Source of the DNA: UBA952 sp044361535
GTDB lineage: Bacteria; Bacteroidota; Bacteroidia; Flavobacteriales_D; Crocinitomicaceae
Direction of reading: 5' to 3'
Assembly (NCBI GenBank): GCA_044361535.1
Contig: JBIKIQ010000004.1
Location: 157,889-221,888, forward strand
Length of the DNA: 64,000 nt
Positions within the stretch are counted from its first letter, which is position 1. Every line of letters begins with the position of its first letter. Both the position numbers and the translations under genes were made by a program. Below the pieces are notes generated by a model. The model was not told where the DNA came from and did not search any database. It worked only from the letters and a program-made list of their open reading frames with translations. Shown here in pieces: positions 16,880-24,282 of this stretch.

Positions 16880-17845
16880 TTATGGCATTTTTAGGGCCCA
16901 ATCCTCTAATTTATGCCCTGCAAGAAATTCTTTATAGTGCATTTTTCGTTTTCCCTCTGGTTGTAAGTCACATACAATCAGATAAAAATCGTTACAAGGA
17001 AGTAAAATTCCTCGATCATCTAATTCGAGGTTTTGGGAATTTTTAACCTTCAACAAACTTTTTTCAGTTCGTAGAATTTTGAAATTCACCCATTCTTGCT
17101 TTTTAAGAGAATAAATCTTTGTCCATGCACCAGGATAGGGAGATAAACCTCTGATCAAGTTGTGATTTTCAAGCATGCTTTTTTCCCAGTTAATTTCACA
17201 ATCTTGCTTGAATATTTTGGGGGCATGCTTTAACTGAGAAACGATTAAATCTTCCTGTTTTTTAGGTTCAATCAAGCCATTAGCAATATTATCAACGGTT
17301 TTAACTGTAAGAATTGATCCAAGTTTCATTAATTCCTCATAAAGATCACCAACAGTCATATTCTCAGAAATTTTAGTTTCGAGTTGATCTATTACTCTCC
17401 CCGTATCTATTTCTTTATCAATGAAAAAGGTAGTAACACCCGTTTTTATCTCTCCGTTTATTAGTGCCCAATTAATGGGTGCTGCACCTCGATATTGCGG
17501 AAGTAGTGATGCATGTAAATTAATGGTCCCTTTGGGCGGCATTGACCAGACCACTTCAGGCAACATTCTGAAGGCAACGACTACAAATAAATCGGCACGT
17601 AAATTATTCAAATCATCAATAAATTCCGGATCTTTTAGACTATTGGGCTGTAATAAATTCAAACCCCTATCAATGGCGTATTCCTTTACTGCACTTCCTT
17701 TTAATTGTTGTCCTCTCCCAGCAGGTTTATCCGTTGCTGTTACCACGCCAACAATTTTATGATTGGAATGAACCAAGGCGTCAAGGATGGAAACTGCAAA
17801 CTCGGGAGTCCCCATAAATACAATATTCAGAGAAGTATCATTCAT
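16880..17845 (-). CDS. fmt: Methionyl-tRNA formyltransferase
   Basis: A 321-residue enzyme that formylates initiator Met-tRNA using 10-formyl-tetrahydrofolate. The catalytic set is visible: NLH (Asn109, His111), SLLPQYRGAAPIN (113-125) and DTG with Asp147. The C-terminal OB-like domain begins near residue 205 (SPYPGAWTK). It is followed by secA after 33 bases in the same direction. An exact TACCTTTG box ends four bases before the ATG. Length and motifs are standard for the family. Confidence 0.96.
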   Translation of the reverse strand: MNDTSLNIVFMGTPEFAVSILDALVHSNHKIVGVVTATDKPAGRGQQLKGSAVKEYAIDRGLNLLQPNSLKDPEFIDDLNNLRADLFVVVAFRMLPEVVWSMPPKGTINLHASLLPQYRGAAPINWALINGEIKTGVTTFFIDKEIDTGRVIDQLETKISENMTVGDLYEELMKLGSILTVKTVDNIANGLIEPKKQEDLIVSQLKHAPKIFKQDCEINWEKSMLENHNLIRGLSPYPGAWTKIYSLKKQEWVNFKILRTEKSLLKVKNSQNLELDDRGILLPCNDFYLIVCDLQPEGKRKMHYKEFLAGHKLEDWALKMP

Positions 17846-17849
17846 TTTG

Positions 17850-17857
17850 CAAAGGTA
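17850..17857 (-). promoter_or_regulatory. TACCTTTG box abutting the fmt start
   Basis: On the minus strand TACCTTTG is followed by CAAA and then the fmt ATG at 17845. This is an exact Bacteroidota -7 consensus, placed where it would yield a leaderless or near-leaderless transcript. No -33 TTG is visible. Confidence 0.45.
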
Positions 17858-17978
17858 ATGCTAAATAATGTGAGTTGTGGATAAGAATAAAGTCAGATCG
17901 CTTAGAAATTGAACGAAAAAAGCGAAAAAAAGTGAGGCGATTTGAGAAAATTCTAACAAAATTCTTATACCGAACCTC

Positions 17979-19307
17979 TTAAATTACCTTTTTCTTCCAA
18001 TTAAAGCGCTTCAAATAAAGGTAGGAAAGAAGACCAATTGTTCCAAAATAAATATATTCAACTGACCAAATCCAGTAAATATCTAACTGAAGAACTTTGA
18101 TAAAAATAAAGGCAACTAATAAATATAAGAACACAGATAACATTTCGACAGTCATTGAAAAGATTGTGTTGCCACTGCCGTTAATTGTCTGAAAATAAAC
18201 ACTTACAAAACCATATAAAAATATTGATATAGAAACAAAACGTAGAATCTCTGCACTTTTAGCAACGTACAATTCGCTTGGGTTGACAAAACGTATTAAC
18301 GTTTCTGGATATAAAATAGAACCATGAAATGTGAAAAGTAATAAAATCACAGTAATAATTTGAATCCTTCTTTGAATGATTGGAATAGTATCAAATTCTC
18401 CCCTACCCATATATTGTGAAATATACGTTTTAGTAGTCCCAGCAAATCCCCAGATGGGAACAAATGCAAACATATACAAGGAACGAATATTTTGTGAAAC
18501 AGTTAATTCAAAGGATCCAATTTGTTCAATCCAAATGAAAAATACTGTCCATGTTGCAAGTGCCGTTAACCCTTGTAGCATTAATGGGGTACCAATGCTT
18601 AACAATTCTTTAAATGAAAACCAACTGATTTTCAATCTTTTAAACAAAAAATAGTCCGATTTATATTTCGTGAAAAGTGTAAATGTTACCAAGAAAAATG
18701 TTCCTAAGCCATCGGCAATTGTGGAGGCCCATGCTGCACCTTCTAGACCCATTTCTGGAAGTGAAAAATTCCCAAATATCAGAGCATAATCTAAAATGAC
18801 ATTACTCAAAGCAATAATTAAAGAGGCAATCATCACAACCCATGTTTTTCCTATAGCCAGGTAAAAAGCTTGAATGGACAAGGTTAATACGGATGTAAAA
18901 AGTGCAAAACTTCTAATTTGAATATATTGTCCTTGATACAATGCAATCTGTTCATTTTTTGAATAACTCATTATCCAATCAGGCATGATAAAATACAATA
19001 GAAGAAAAAGGAGCGATGCCACAAGTGATAACACCAAAATGGATGTGCCAAAAATCTTACTAATAGATTTTATTTTATTTTGTCCAATGCGTCGCGCAAT
19101 CAAAATTTGAGCACCATCCCCTAATCCTAAAAGAGTTACATACATTGTAATGTATAATAACCCACCATTTCCAACCGCATCGAAAGCCAATGTATCATAG
19201 CGACTAATAAAAGCTGAATCTGTTATTAGGACAATCGATTGAATAAACGATGAGGCCATCAAAGGAAGAGCAACACTAATGATTGTTTTATATCGTATAT
19301 CTAACAT
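17979..19307 (-). CDS. MATE family efflux transporter
   Basis: A 442-residue membrane protein with about twelve hydrophobic helices in two related halves, starting VALPLMASSFIQSIVLITDSAFIS, the usual first-helix pattern of MATE transporters. The GLGDGAQILIARRIGQ loop between helices 2 and 3 and the matching loop in the second half (FAGTTKTYISQYMGRG) support the family. MATE proteins export drugs or metabolites using Na or H gradients; the substrate is unknown here. Its ATG overlaps the stop of the upstream methyltransferase by one base (TAATG), indicating translational coupling. Confidence 0.9.
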   Translation of the reverse strand: MLDIRYKTIISVALPLMASSFIQSIVLITDSAFISRYDTLAFDAVGNGGLLYITMYVTLLGLGDGAQILIARRIGQNKIKSISKIFGTSILVLSLVASLLFLLLYFIMPDWIMSYSKNEQIALYQGQYIQIRSFALFTSVLTLSIQAFYLAIGKTWVVMIASLIIALSNVILDYALIFGNFSLPEMGLEGAAWASTIADGLGTFFLVTFTLFTKYKSDYFLFKRLKISWFSFKELLSIGTPLMLQGLTALATWTVFFIWIEQIGSFELTVSQNIRSLYMFAFVPIWGFAGTTKTYISQYMGRGEFDTIPIIQRRIQIITVILLLFTFHGSILYPETLIRFVNPSELYVAKSAEILRFVSISIFLYGFVSVYFQTINGSGNTIFSMTVEMLSVFLYLLVAFIFIKVLQLDIYWIWSVEYIYFGTIGLLSYLYLKRFNWKKKVI

Positions 19308-20476
19308 TAGTCAATTTGAATTACAAGTCCTTTCAAATATTCCCCCTCTGGATGAAATGCATTTATTGGGTGATCTGCTGGTTGATGCAATTGTTCTAAA
19401 ATTCGAATAGCCCTTCCTGAATTAATTGCTGCAGCAATCACCGTGTTTGAAAATAAGGATTTATCAACTACTTGAGAACAAGAAAATGTAAAAATTATTC
19501 CCCCTGGTTTGATTGCCTTGATTGCCATTTCATTCAAGCGTTTATATCCCTGAATTGCTTGATGACGTTTATCCCTGTGCTTCGCAAAGGCAGGCGGATC
19601 AAGAACAATAATATCGTAAGAATCATCAAGTGTTTTTAAATACTCCATGGCATCTGCAACAATGGATTTATGATTACTTGTGAAATCATTCAGTGCAATA
19701 TTGGTATTTGTCAGTTCTATTGCTTTTTTTGAACTATCTAACGAATGAACTTCCTTTGCGCCAGCATGTAAAGCAGATAGACTAAATCCTCCACTATAGC
19801 AAAATGTATTCAGAACTTTTTTATCCTTCGCATATTTGCCTAACAAAGATCTATTTTCTCTCTGGTCTATAAAAAACCCGGTTTTTTGACCTGTAATCCA
19901 GTCTATTGAAAAGCGAATTCCTCGTTCAGTAGCCACATGCGGAACATCTACACCACCAAATAAAAAAGAATCCTTAGCTAGGTCTTTTGCGTGCAAAGTA
20001 TCACTAGATTTTGAATAGACCGCCTTTAAATCGGTAAAATTCTTTTGTAAGGCCTTATTTATCAAAGGCAGTGAATAATACATTCCAATGCTATGACATT
20101 GAACGACCGCAACATTTTCATAAAAATCAATAATCAGTCCTGGCAGTCCATCGCCCTCTCCGTGAACGAGTCTACAAATTGTATTCTCCGTTGAAAAAAG
20201 TCCGAGGTTTCTTCTAAGTTGAACTGCTTCACCTATTTTCTCAGTAAAAAATGATTGGTTAATATCACGCTCTTCAAAACTTACAATGCGAACAGCAATA
20301 GTTGCATTCTGAAAATGACCAATAGCTAAAAACCGTTTTCTCGAATCATAGACAGAAACAATGTCTCCGTCAACAATTTCTTCATCAATAAGGTCAATTG
20401 CACCAGAAAAAACCCAAGGATGCTTGCGCAAAATAGATTCTTCTTTGTTTTTTTTGAGGATTACTTCCTTGTACAT
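19307..20476 (-). CDS. RlmI-like class I rRNA methyltransferase (PUA + SAM domain)
   Basis: About 389 residues: an N-terminal PUA domain (KHPWVFSGAI, residues 1-80 or so), an EEHEE-like linker, and a C-terminal Rossmann methyltransferase with FFIDQRENR, LNTFCYSGGFSLSALHAGA as the SAM-binding strand, and VLDPPAFAK. This layout matches the RlmI family, which makes 5-methylcytosine in 23S rRNA. I chose ATG 20476; the earlier in-frame codon is a TTG inside a perfect TACCTTTG promoter box. It is followed by the MATE gene with a TAATG overlap. Confidence 0.9.
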   Translation of the reverse strand: MYKEVILKKNKEESILRKHPWVFSGAIDLIDEEIVDGDIVSVYDSRKRFLAIGHFQNATIAVRIVSFEERDINQSFFTEKIGEAVQLRRNLGLFSTENTICRLVHGEGDGLPGLIIDFYENVAVVQCHSIGMYYSLPLINKALQKNFTDLKAVYSKSSDTLHAKDLAKDSFLFGGVDVPHVATERGIRFSIDWITGQKTGFFIDQRENRSLLGKYAKDKKVLNTFCYSGGFSLSALHAGAKEVHSLDSSKKAIELTNTNIALNDFTSNHKSIVADAMEYLKTLDDSYDIIVLDPPAFAKHRDKRHQAIQGYKRLNEMAIKAIKPGGIIFTFSCSQVVDKSLFSNTVIAAAINSGRAIRILEQLHQPADHPINAFHPEGEYLKGLVIQID

Positions 20477-20482
20477 AGCCGG

Positions 20483-20490
20483 CAAAGGTA
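20483..20490 (-). promoter_or_regulatory. TACCTTTG box abutting the rRNA methyltransferase start
   Basis: TACCTTTG on the minus strand is followed by six bases (CCGGCT) and ATG 20476. The same box and six-base spacing recur before the PASTA gene at 42351. The -33 element is not evident. Confidence 0.45.
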
Positions 20491-20511
20491 AGGCTTTGCT
20501 TTTAATTAGGA

Positions 20512-21678
20512 TCAGTTTAGCCTAGAACAAATTTCAGATGCAATTATTCGAGCCTCTTTATCAGAAGAAACGTAATCATCATAAACCGGCGACATTATTT
20601 TTGGGGATTTTGCGACTGTTTCCTCATTTACTCTAAAAATATCAATAAATTGTATTTTGTCCGTTAAAAATGCATCAACAGCAATTTCATTCGCTGCATT
20701 CAAGTAACATGCGGCAACACCCTCTTGATTCATTACCTCGTAGGCCAAATTTAAATTGCGAAACACATTCATATCTGCCTTTTCAAAGGTAAGGTTGGGG
20801 TAATCCATAAAATTAAATCGAGGAAAATTAGTTTCAAATCGATTCGGATAGGTCAAAGCAAATTGAATAGGAAGTTTCATATCGGGCAATCCCATTTGCG
20901 CTTTCATACTACCATCTGTAAACTGAATCAGAGAATGTACAATTGACTGCGGATGGACAATTACATCAATTTGTTCTGGTTTTAGATTGAACAGCCATTT
21001 CGCTTCAATAACTTCTAGTCCTTTGTTCATTAAGGAGGCTGAATCAATTGTAATTTTTGCACCCATTGACCAATTGGGATGTTTCAAAGCTTGCTGTTTA
21101 GTCACAAGCTTCAACTGTTCAGCACTATACCCTCTGAAAGGACCGCCAGATGCAGTTAAATAAATTTTTTCAATCGGATTGTGAAATTCGCCAACCAAAC
21201 ATTGAAAAATTGCTGAATGCTCAGAATCAACAGGATAGATGTTTACACCATTTTCTTTCGCTAATCGCGTTATCAAATCTCCTGCAACGACTAATGTTTC
21301 CTTGTTTGCCAAGGCAATCGTTTTTTTGGCTTCAATCGCTTTTATGGTTGGTCTTAGACCGGCATATCCGACCATTGCCGTCAGAACCGTGTCTACTTCA
21401 GTTGACTCAACTACTTGACAAATTGCGTCTTCTCCGGCATAGATGTGAATATCTTCATTTGCCAATGCTTCCTGAAGCTGAGAATACAATGTTTCATCTG
21501 CAATAACCACACTGTTCGGTTTGTGTTTCTTTGCTTGTTCAATGAGTAACTCAACATTTTTACCGGCGGTAAGCACCTCTAAAGAAAAATAATCTGGATA
21601 ATTTTCTAGTACTTCAAGTGCTTGTGTTCCAATAGATCCAGTTGAACCTAAAATTGCAATTCCTTTTTTTTTAACCAT
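20512..21678 (-). CDS. dxr: 1-deoxy-D-xylulose 5-phosphate reductoisomerase
   Basis: A 388-residue enzyme of the non-mevalonate isoprenoid pathway that converts DXP to MEP with NADPH. The nucleotide-binding GSTGSIG is at residues 11-17, followed by ALANKETLV, the metal site VDSEHSAIFQ and the NHPNWSMG-like loop (KHPNWSMGAKITIDSASLMNKGLEVIEA region). Length is standard. ispF of the same pathway lies about 5 kb away at 26550-27026. It sits between a small lipoprotein gene (17-base gap) and the methyltransferase, all leftward, so an operon is likely. Confidence 0.97.
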   Translation of the reverse strand: MVKKKGIAILGSTGSIGTQALEVLENYPDYFSLEVLTAGKNVELLIEQAKKHKPNSVVIADETLYSQLQEALANEDIHIYAGEDAICQVVESTEVDTVLTAMVGYAGLRPTIKAIEAKKTIALANKETLVVAGDLITRLAKENGVNIYPVDSEHSAIFQCLVGEFHNPIEKIYLTASGGPFRGYSAEQLKLVTKQQALKHPNWSMGAKITIDSASLMNKGLEVIEAKWLFNLKPEQIDVIVHPQSIVHSLIQFTDGSMKAQMGLPDMKLPIQFALTYPNRFETNFPRFNFMDYPNLTFEKADMNVFRNLNLAYEVMNQEGVAACYLNAANEIAVDAFLTDKIQFIDIFRVNEETVAKSPKIMSPVYDDYVSSDKEARIIASEICSRLN

Positions 21679-21695
21679 AAATGAGTGGCAAAGTA

Positions 21696-22121
21696 TCAGT
21701 TGTAAATGCGTAATAAATCTGTCCCGTTAAATACAGTTCGGTATTGTCTAAGTCCAAATTGACTATTTGAAACAGGTGAGCCATCATACATTGAAAACGT
21801 AGCATTATTGCATGTGTCATTCAGTTGCAGGAAATTATCTGAATCTGGAAACAGAGGAAGAAAACAAGTTCCTTCGGGATCTGCAGGCGAATGACGATCA
21901 AACGCAACAAACTCATCAATTGCTCTACGATAAACAATAAGCCCTTTTGAGCCCCCATTTACATAAGTCCATCCACCTACTCCAGTTAGATTTGAATAAC
22001 TCGGTAAGGTAATATCAATGGTAATATCAAATGGAATGTTTGGAACTGGATTAACCCCATTTTTATTGCAGGAGGATGCAAGCAGTATAGTGGTAATTAC
22101 TAAAAAAAGTACGAACTTCAT
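21696..22121 (-). CDS. Small Rieske-fold-like lipoprotein lacking cluster ligands
   Basis: A 141-residue lipoprotein with lipobox LLASSC (Cys18). The core (ITLPSYSNLTGVGGWTYVNGGSKGLIVYR, described here by its ends, then FVAFDRHSP) resembles the Bacteroidota lipoproteins annotated as Rieske [2Fe-2S]-like. In those, CxH and CxxH motifs hold the cluster; here I find cysteines (GTCF, DTCN) but neither paired histidine, so the protein probably does not bind the cluster. The C-terminal YRTVFNGTDLLRIYN fits the last strand of the fold. It precedes dxr by 17 bases. Function unknown. Confidence 0.65.
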   Translation of the reverse strand: MKFVLFLVITTILLASSCNKNGVNPVPNIPFDITIDITLPSYSNLTGVGGWTYVNGGSKGLIVYRRAIDEFVAFDRHSPADPEGTCFLPLFPDSDNFLQLNDTCNNATFSMYDGSPVSNSQFGLRQYRTVFNGTDLLRIYN

Positions 22122-22137
22122 TCTTTAAAATTACTAA

Positions 22138-22434
22138 ATGCTTTTGAAACGTGCATTATTATGGGCCATTTTATTTTGTTTTCTGCCGCTATTTGGTTGT
22201 GGAAGCAAAAAAATGACTCCTTCCGAAAAGCGCGCTGCACAAGCAAGTAAGACAATCAAAAAATCACAAGGGAAAGAGTCGAGAGCAAAAGAAAAGGCAA
22301 TCAAAAAGGCTAAAAAAAGACATTGGAAAAACCAATCTAAACAATTCAAACAAACCATTCGTAGAAATGAAAGACGTTTGAAAAAAGAAAAATCTAAAAA
22401 AGGAAGAGAACCAAATGATTTTATTGATTCATAA
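22138..22434 (+). CDS. Small highly basic lipoprotein, function unknown
   Basis: A 98-residue protein: signal peptide MLLKRALLWAILFCFLPLFG with lipidation Cys21, then a tail of about 77 residues very rich in Lys, Arg, Ser and Gln (KKAKKRHWKNQSKQFKQTIRRNERRLKKEK). No fold is recognised; the tail is probably an extended or helical polycation. Its start lies only 16 bases from the divergent start of the Rieske-like gene, and its 3' end overlaps bshA by 14 bases. The clear lipobox makes it a credible gene despite its size. Interaction with nucleic acid, lipid A or peptidoglycan is conceivable but unsupported. Confidence 0.7.
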   Translation: MLLKRALLWAILFCFLPLFGCGSKKMTPSEKRAAQASKTIKKSQGKESRAKEKAIKKAKKRHWKNQSKQFKQTIRRNERRLKKEKSKKGREPNDFIDS

Positions 22435-23548
22435 TTTCACGATACAGATTTTCATAAATAGGAAGTATCGTATCTAAAGAAAACACCTCTGCTCTTGCTT
22501 TAGCTTGCAACTTAAATAGATTTAATTTATCATTATTTGATAGTAATTCTATGGCAAATTCAGCCATTTTTTCTACATCACCTACTTCTGCCAAATAACC
22601 TGAATAATCGTGCAAATTAACCTCTGGAATACCACCAGTATTAGAGGAAATAACCGGCACACCAACTGCCATTGCTTCTAACGCTGCAAGTCCAAAACTT
22701 TCAGTTTCAGATGGCAAAAGAAATAAATCTGCAATTGGCAAAATATGATTGGTATCCCTAACTTTTCCGAAGAAAATGACACGATCAATCAATCCTAGCT
22801 CGCGACTTAATTTTTCTGCCATGTACCTATCAGGCCCATCACCAACTAAAATTAATTTTGCATCAATTTGTTGATCTATCAATGCAAATATTTTAATAAC
22901 ATCTTCAATTCGCTTTACCGGTCTAAAATTCGAAATATGACAAATGATTTTTTCATCTTTAGTCGCATATTTCTGTCTCAATTGCTGATGAGAAAACATA
23001 CTGTAATTTTCCTGAACATCAATAAAATTAGGAATCACATGTATTTCTCTCTCAATTCCAAAATACTTTATGGTGTCATTCTTTAAGCTCTGCGAAACAG
23101 TAGTAACAGCATTGGATGCATTAATACAAAAACGAATAACCGGTTCAAACGAAGGGTCTTTTCCTACAAGAGTAATATCTGTACCGTGCAGCGTAGTGAT
23201 GAACGGTATACTTATACCTTGAGTTTTTAAAATTTGTTGAGCCATAAACGCCGCTGATGCATGGGGAATTGCATAATGAACATGCAATAAATCAAGCTTT
23301 TCGTACTTAACTACATCCACAAGCTTACTGGCTAATTCAGTTTCGTATGGCTGGTATTCAAAAAGCGGGTAATTACTCACTGAAACTTCATGGTAATAAA
23401 TATTCTCGTGAAAACTTCCTAAGCGAACGGGTTGAGAATAGGTTATAAAATGAATTTGATGCCCTTTTTTAGCAAGCGCTTTACCTAATTCAGTGGCAAC
23501 AACACCGCTTCCTCCAAAAGTGGGATAAAGAACAACTCCAATTTTCAT
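22421..23548 (-). CDS. bshA: N-acetyl-alpha-D-glucosaminyl L-malate synthase BshA
   Basis: A 375-residue GT4 glycosyltransferase. The N terminus MKIGVVLYPTFGGSGVVATELG and the segments HVHYAIPHASAA and TTLHGTDITLVGKDP are characteristic of BshA. The C-terminal GT-B half has the E-x7-E motif region (SETESFGLAALEAMA). BshA joins GlcNAc from UDP-GlcNAc to L-malate, the first step of bacillithiol synthesis, so the organism probably makes this thiol; bshB and bshC are not in the window. It follows an outer-membrane protein gene after 15 bases. Confidence 0.93.
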   Translation of the reverse strand: MKIGVVLYPTFGGSGVVATELGKALAKKGHQIHFITYSQPVRLGSFHENIYYHEVSVSNYPLFEYQPYETELASKLVDVVKYEKLDLLHVHYAIPHASAAFMAQQILKTQGISIPFITTLHGTDITLVGKDPSFEPVIRFCINASNAVTTVSQSLKNDTIKYFGIEREIHVIPNFIDVQENYSMFSHQQLRQKYATKDEKIICHISNFRPVKRIEDVIKIFALIDQQIDAKLILVGDGPDRYMAEKLSRELGLIDRVIFFGKVRDTNHILPIADLFLLPSETESFGLAALEAMAVGVPVISSNTGGIPEVNLHDYSGYLAEVGDVEKMAEFAIELLSNNDKLNLFKLQAKARAEVFSLDTILPIYENLYREIMNQ

Positions 23549-23563
23549 ACGATGAATAAAAAA

Positions 23564-24181
23564 TTACTCTTCTTCAACATCTTCCTCATCTGATTGTTCA
23601 GAACGACTTAATGTAAAAATGATAGATAGCCTGTAAATAATTGGTAATATTTGAACCACTTGGCCTTGTTCATTCTTGATTTTTATCGCGTAAGCACTTC
23701 GAAAAGGACTATTGGGTGCGTTTATCAAATCGTAGTAAACACCTGCCGTCAAGGCAACTGATTTTGCAATATCAATTTTTGCTCCAGCTGTTAAGAATAA
23801 GGTAGGCGCCCATCGATTGGTGGTTAATTCCTGAAAAGTTATAAAATTATATGGGCTTTTTAACATTTCAAATTCAGCACCACCATACAAATGCGTTTTG
23901 CCAGTACTAATAAATCTTCCATGTGCAAAAATTCCTCCGCCATAAATTCTCAAAGTAGTATTAACACCAAGGAAATTCGTATTTGTTTGTTGCAGTCGGA
24001 AAGAAGGCCCCACCACTAGGTTTTCTCCAAAGAGCATCCCAAACTTTGGTCCTATTCCAAAAGAAGATCCTAAATTTGATGCGCCAAAAAACCCATCAAA
24101 CCCAAGTTCTGTTCCAGTTATACTTTGTCCATTAACTACGGAAGAAACAAGTGTAAAAAAACAAATAATAAAATTTTTCAT
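23564..24181 (-). CDS. Outer membrane beta-barrel protein
   Basis: About 205 residues: signal peptide MKNFIICFFTLVSSVVNGQ, then alternating amphipathic strands rich in Gly and aromatics (FGIGPKFGMLFGENLVVGPSFRLQQ), ending in a strand with a terminal-type pattern before an acidic tail (SEQSDEEDVEEE). This fits a small outer-membrane beta barrel of the Bacteroidota porin-like families. No specific function is visible. ATG 24181 starts the signal peptide directly. TATCTTTG (24197-24204) is an exact -7 box 15 bases upstream. bshA follows in the same direction. Confidence 0.72.
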   Translation of the reverse strand: MKNFIICFFTLVSSVVNGQSITGTELGFDGFFGASNLGSSFGIGPKFGMLFGENLVVGPSFRLQQTNTNFLGVNTTLRIYGGGIFAHGRFISTGKTHLYGGAEFEMLKSPYNFITFQELTTNRWAPTLFLTAGAKIDIAKSVALTAGVYYDLINAPNSPFRSAYAIKIKNEQGQVVQILPIIYRLSIIFTLSRSEQSDEEDVEEE

Positions 24182-24196
24182 CGGTTTATTTTTACA

Positions 24197-24204
24197 CAAA
24201 GATA
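24197..24204 (-). promoter_or_regulatory. Candidate -7 box upstream of the beta-barrel gene
   Basis: TATCTTTG on the minus strand matches TAnnTTTG and leaves a 15-base leader before ATG 24181. It lies in the short divergent gap facing the helicase gene. No TTG -33 element at standard spacing. Confidence 0.45.
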
Positions 24205-24282
24205 CTTCGTTTTTTTACTATTCAGTATCTTTAACCTTTCAACGTCCATTTTAGAAAAAATACAACAAAACGTTTTCATTTC

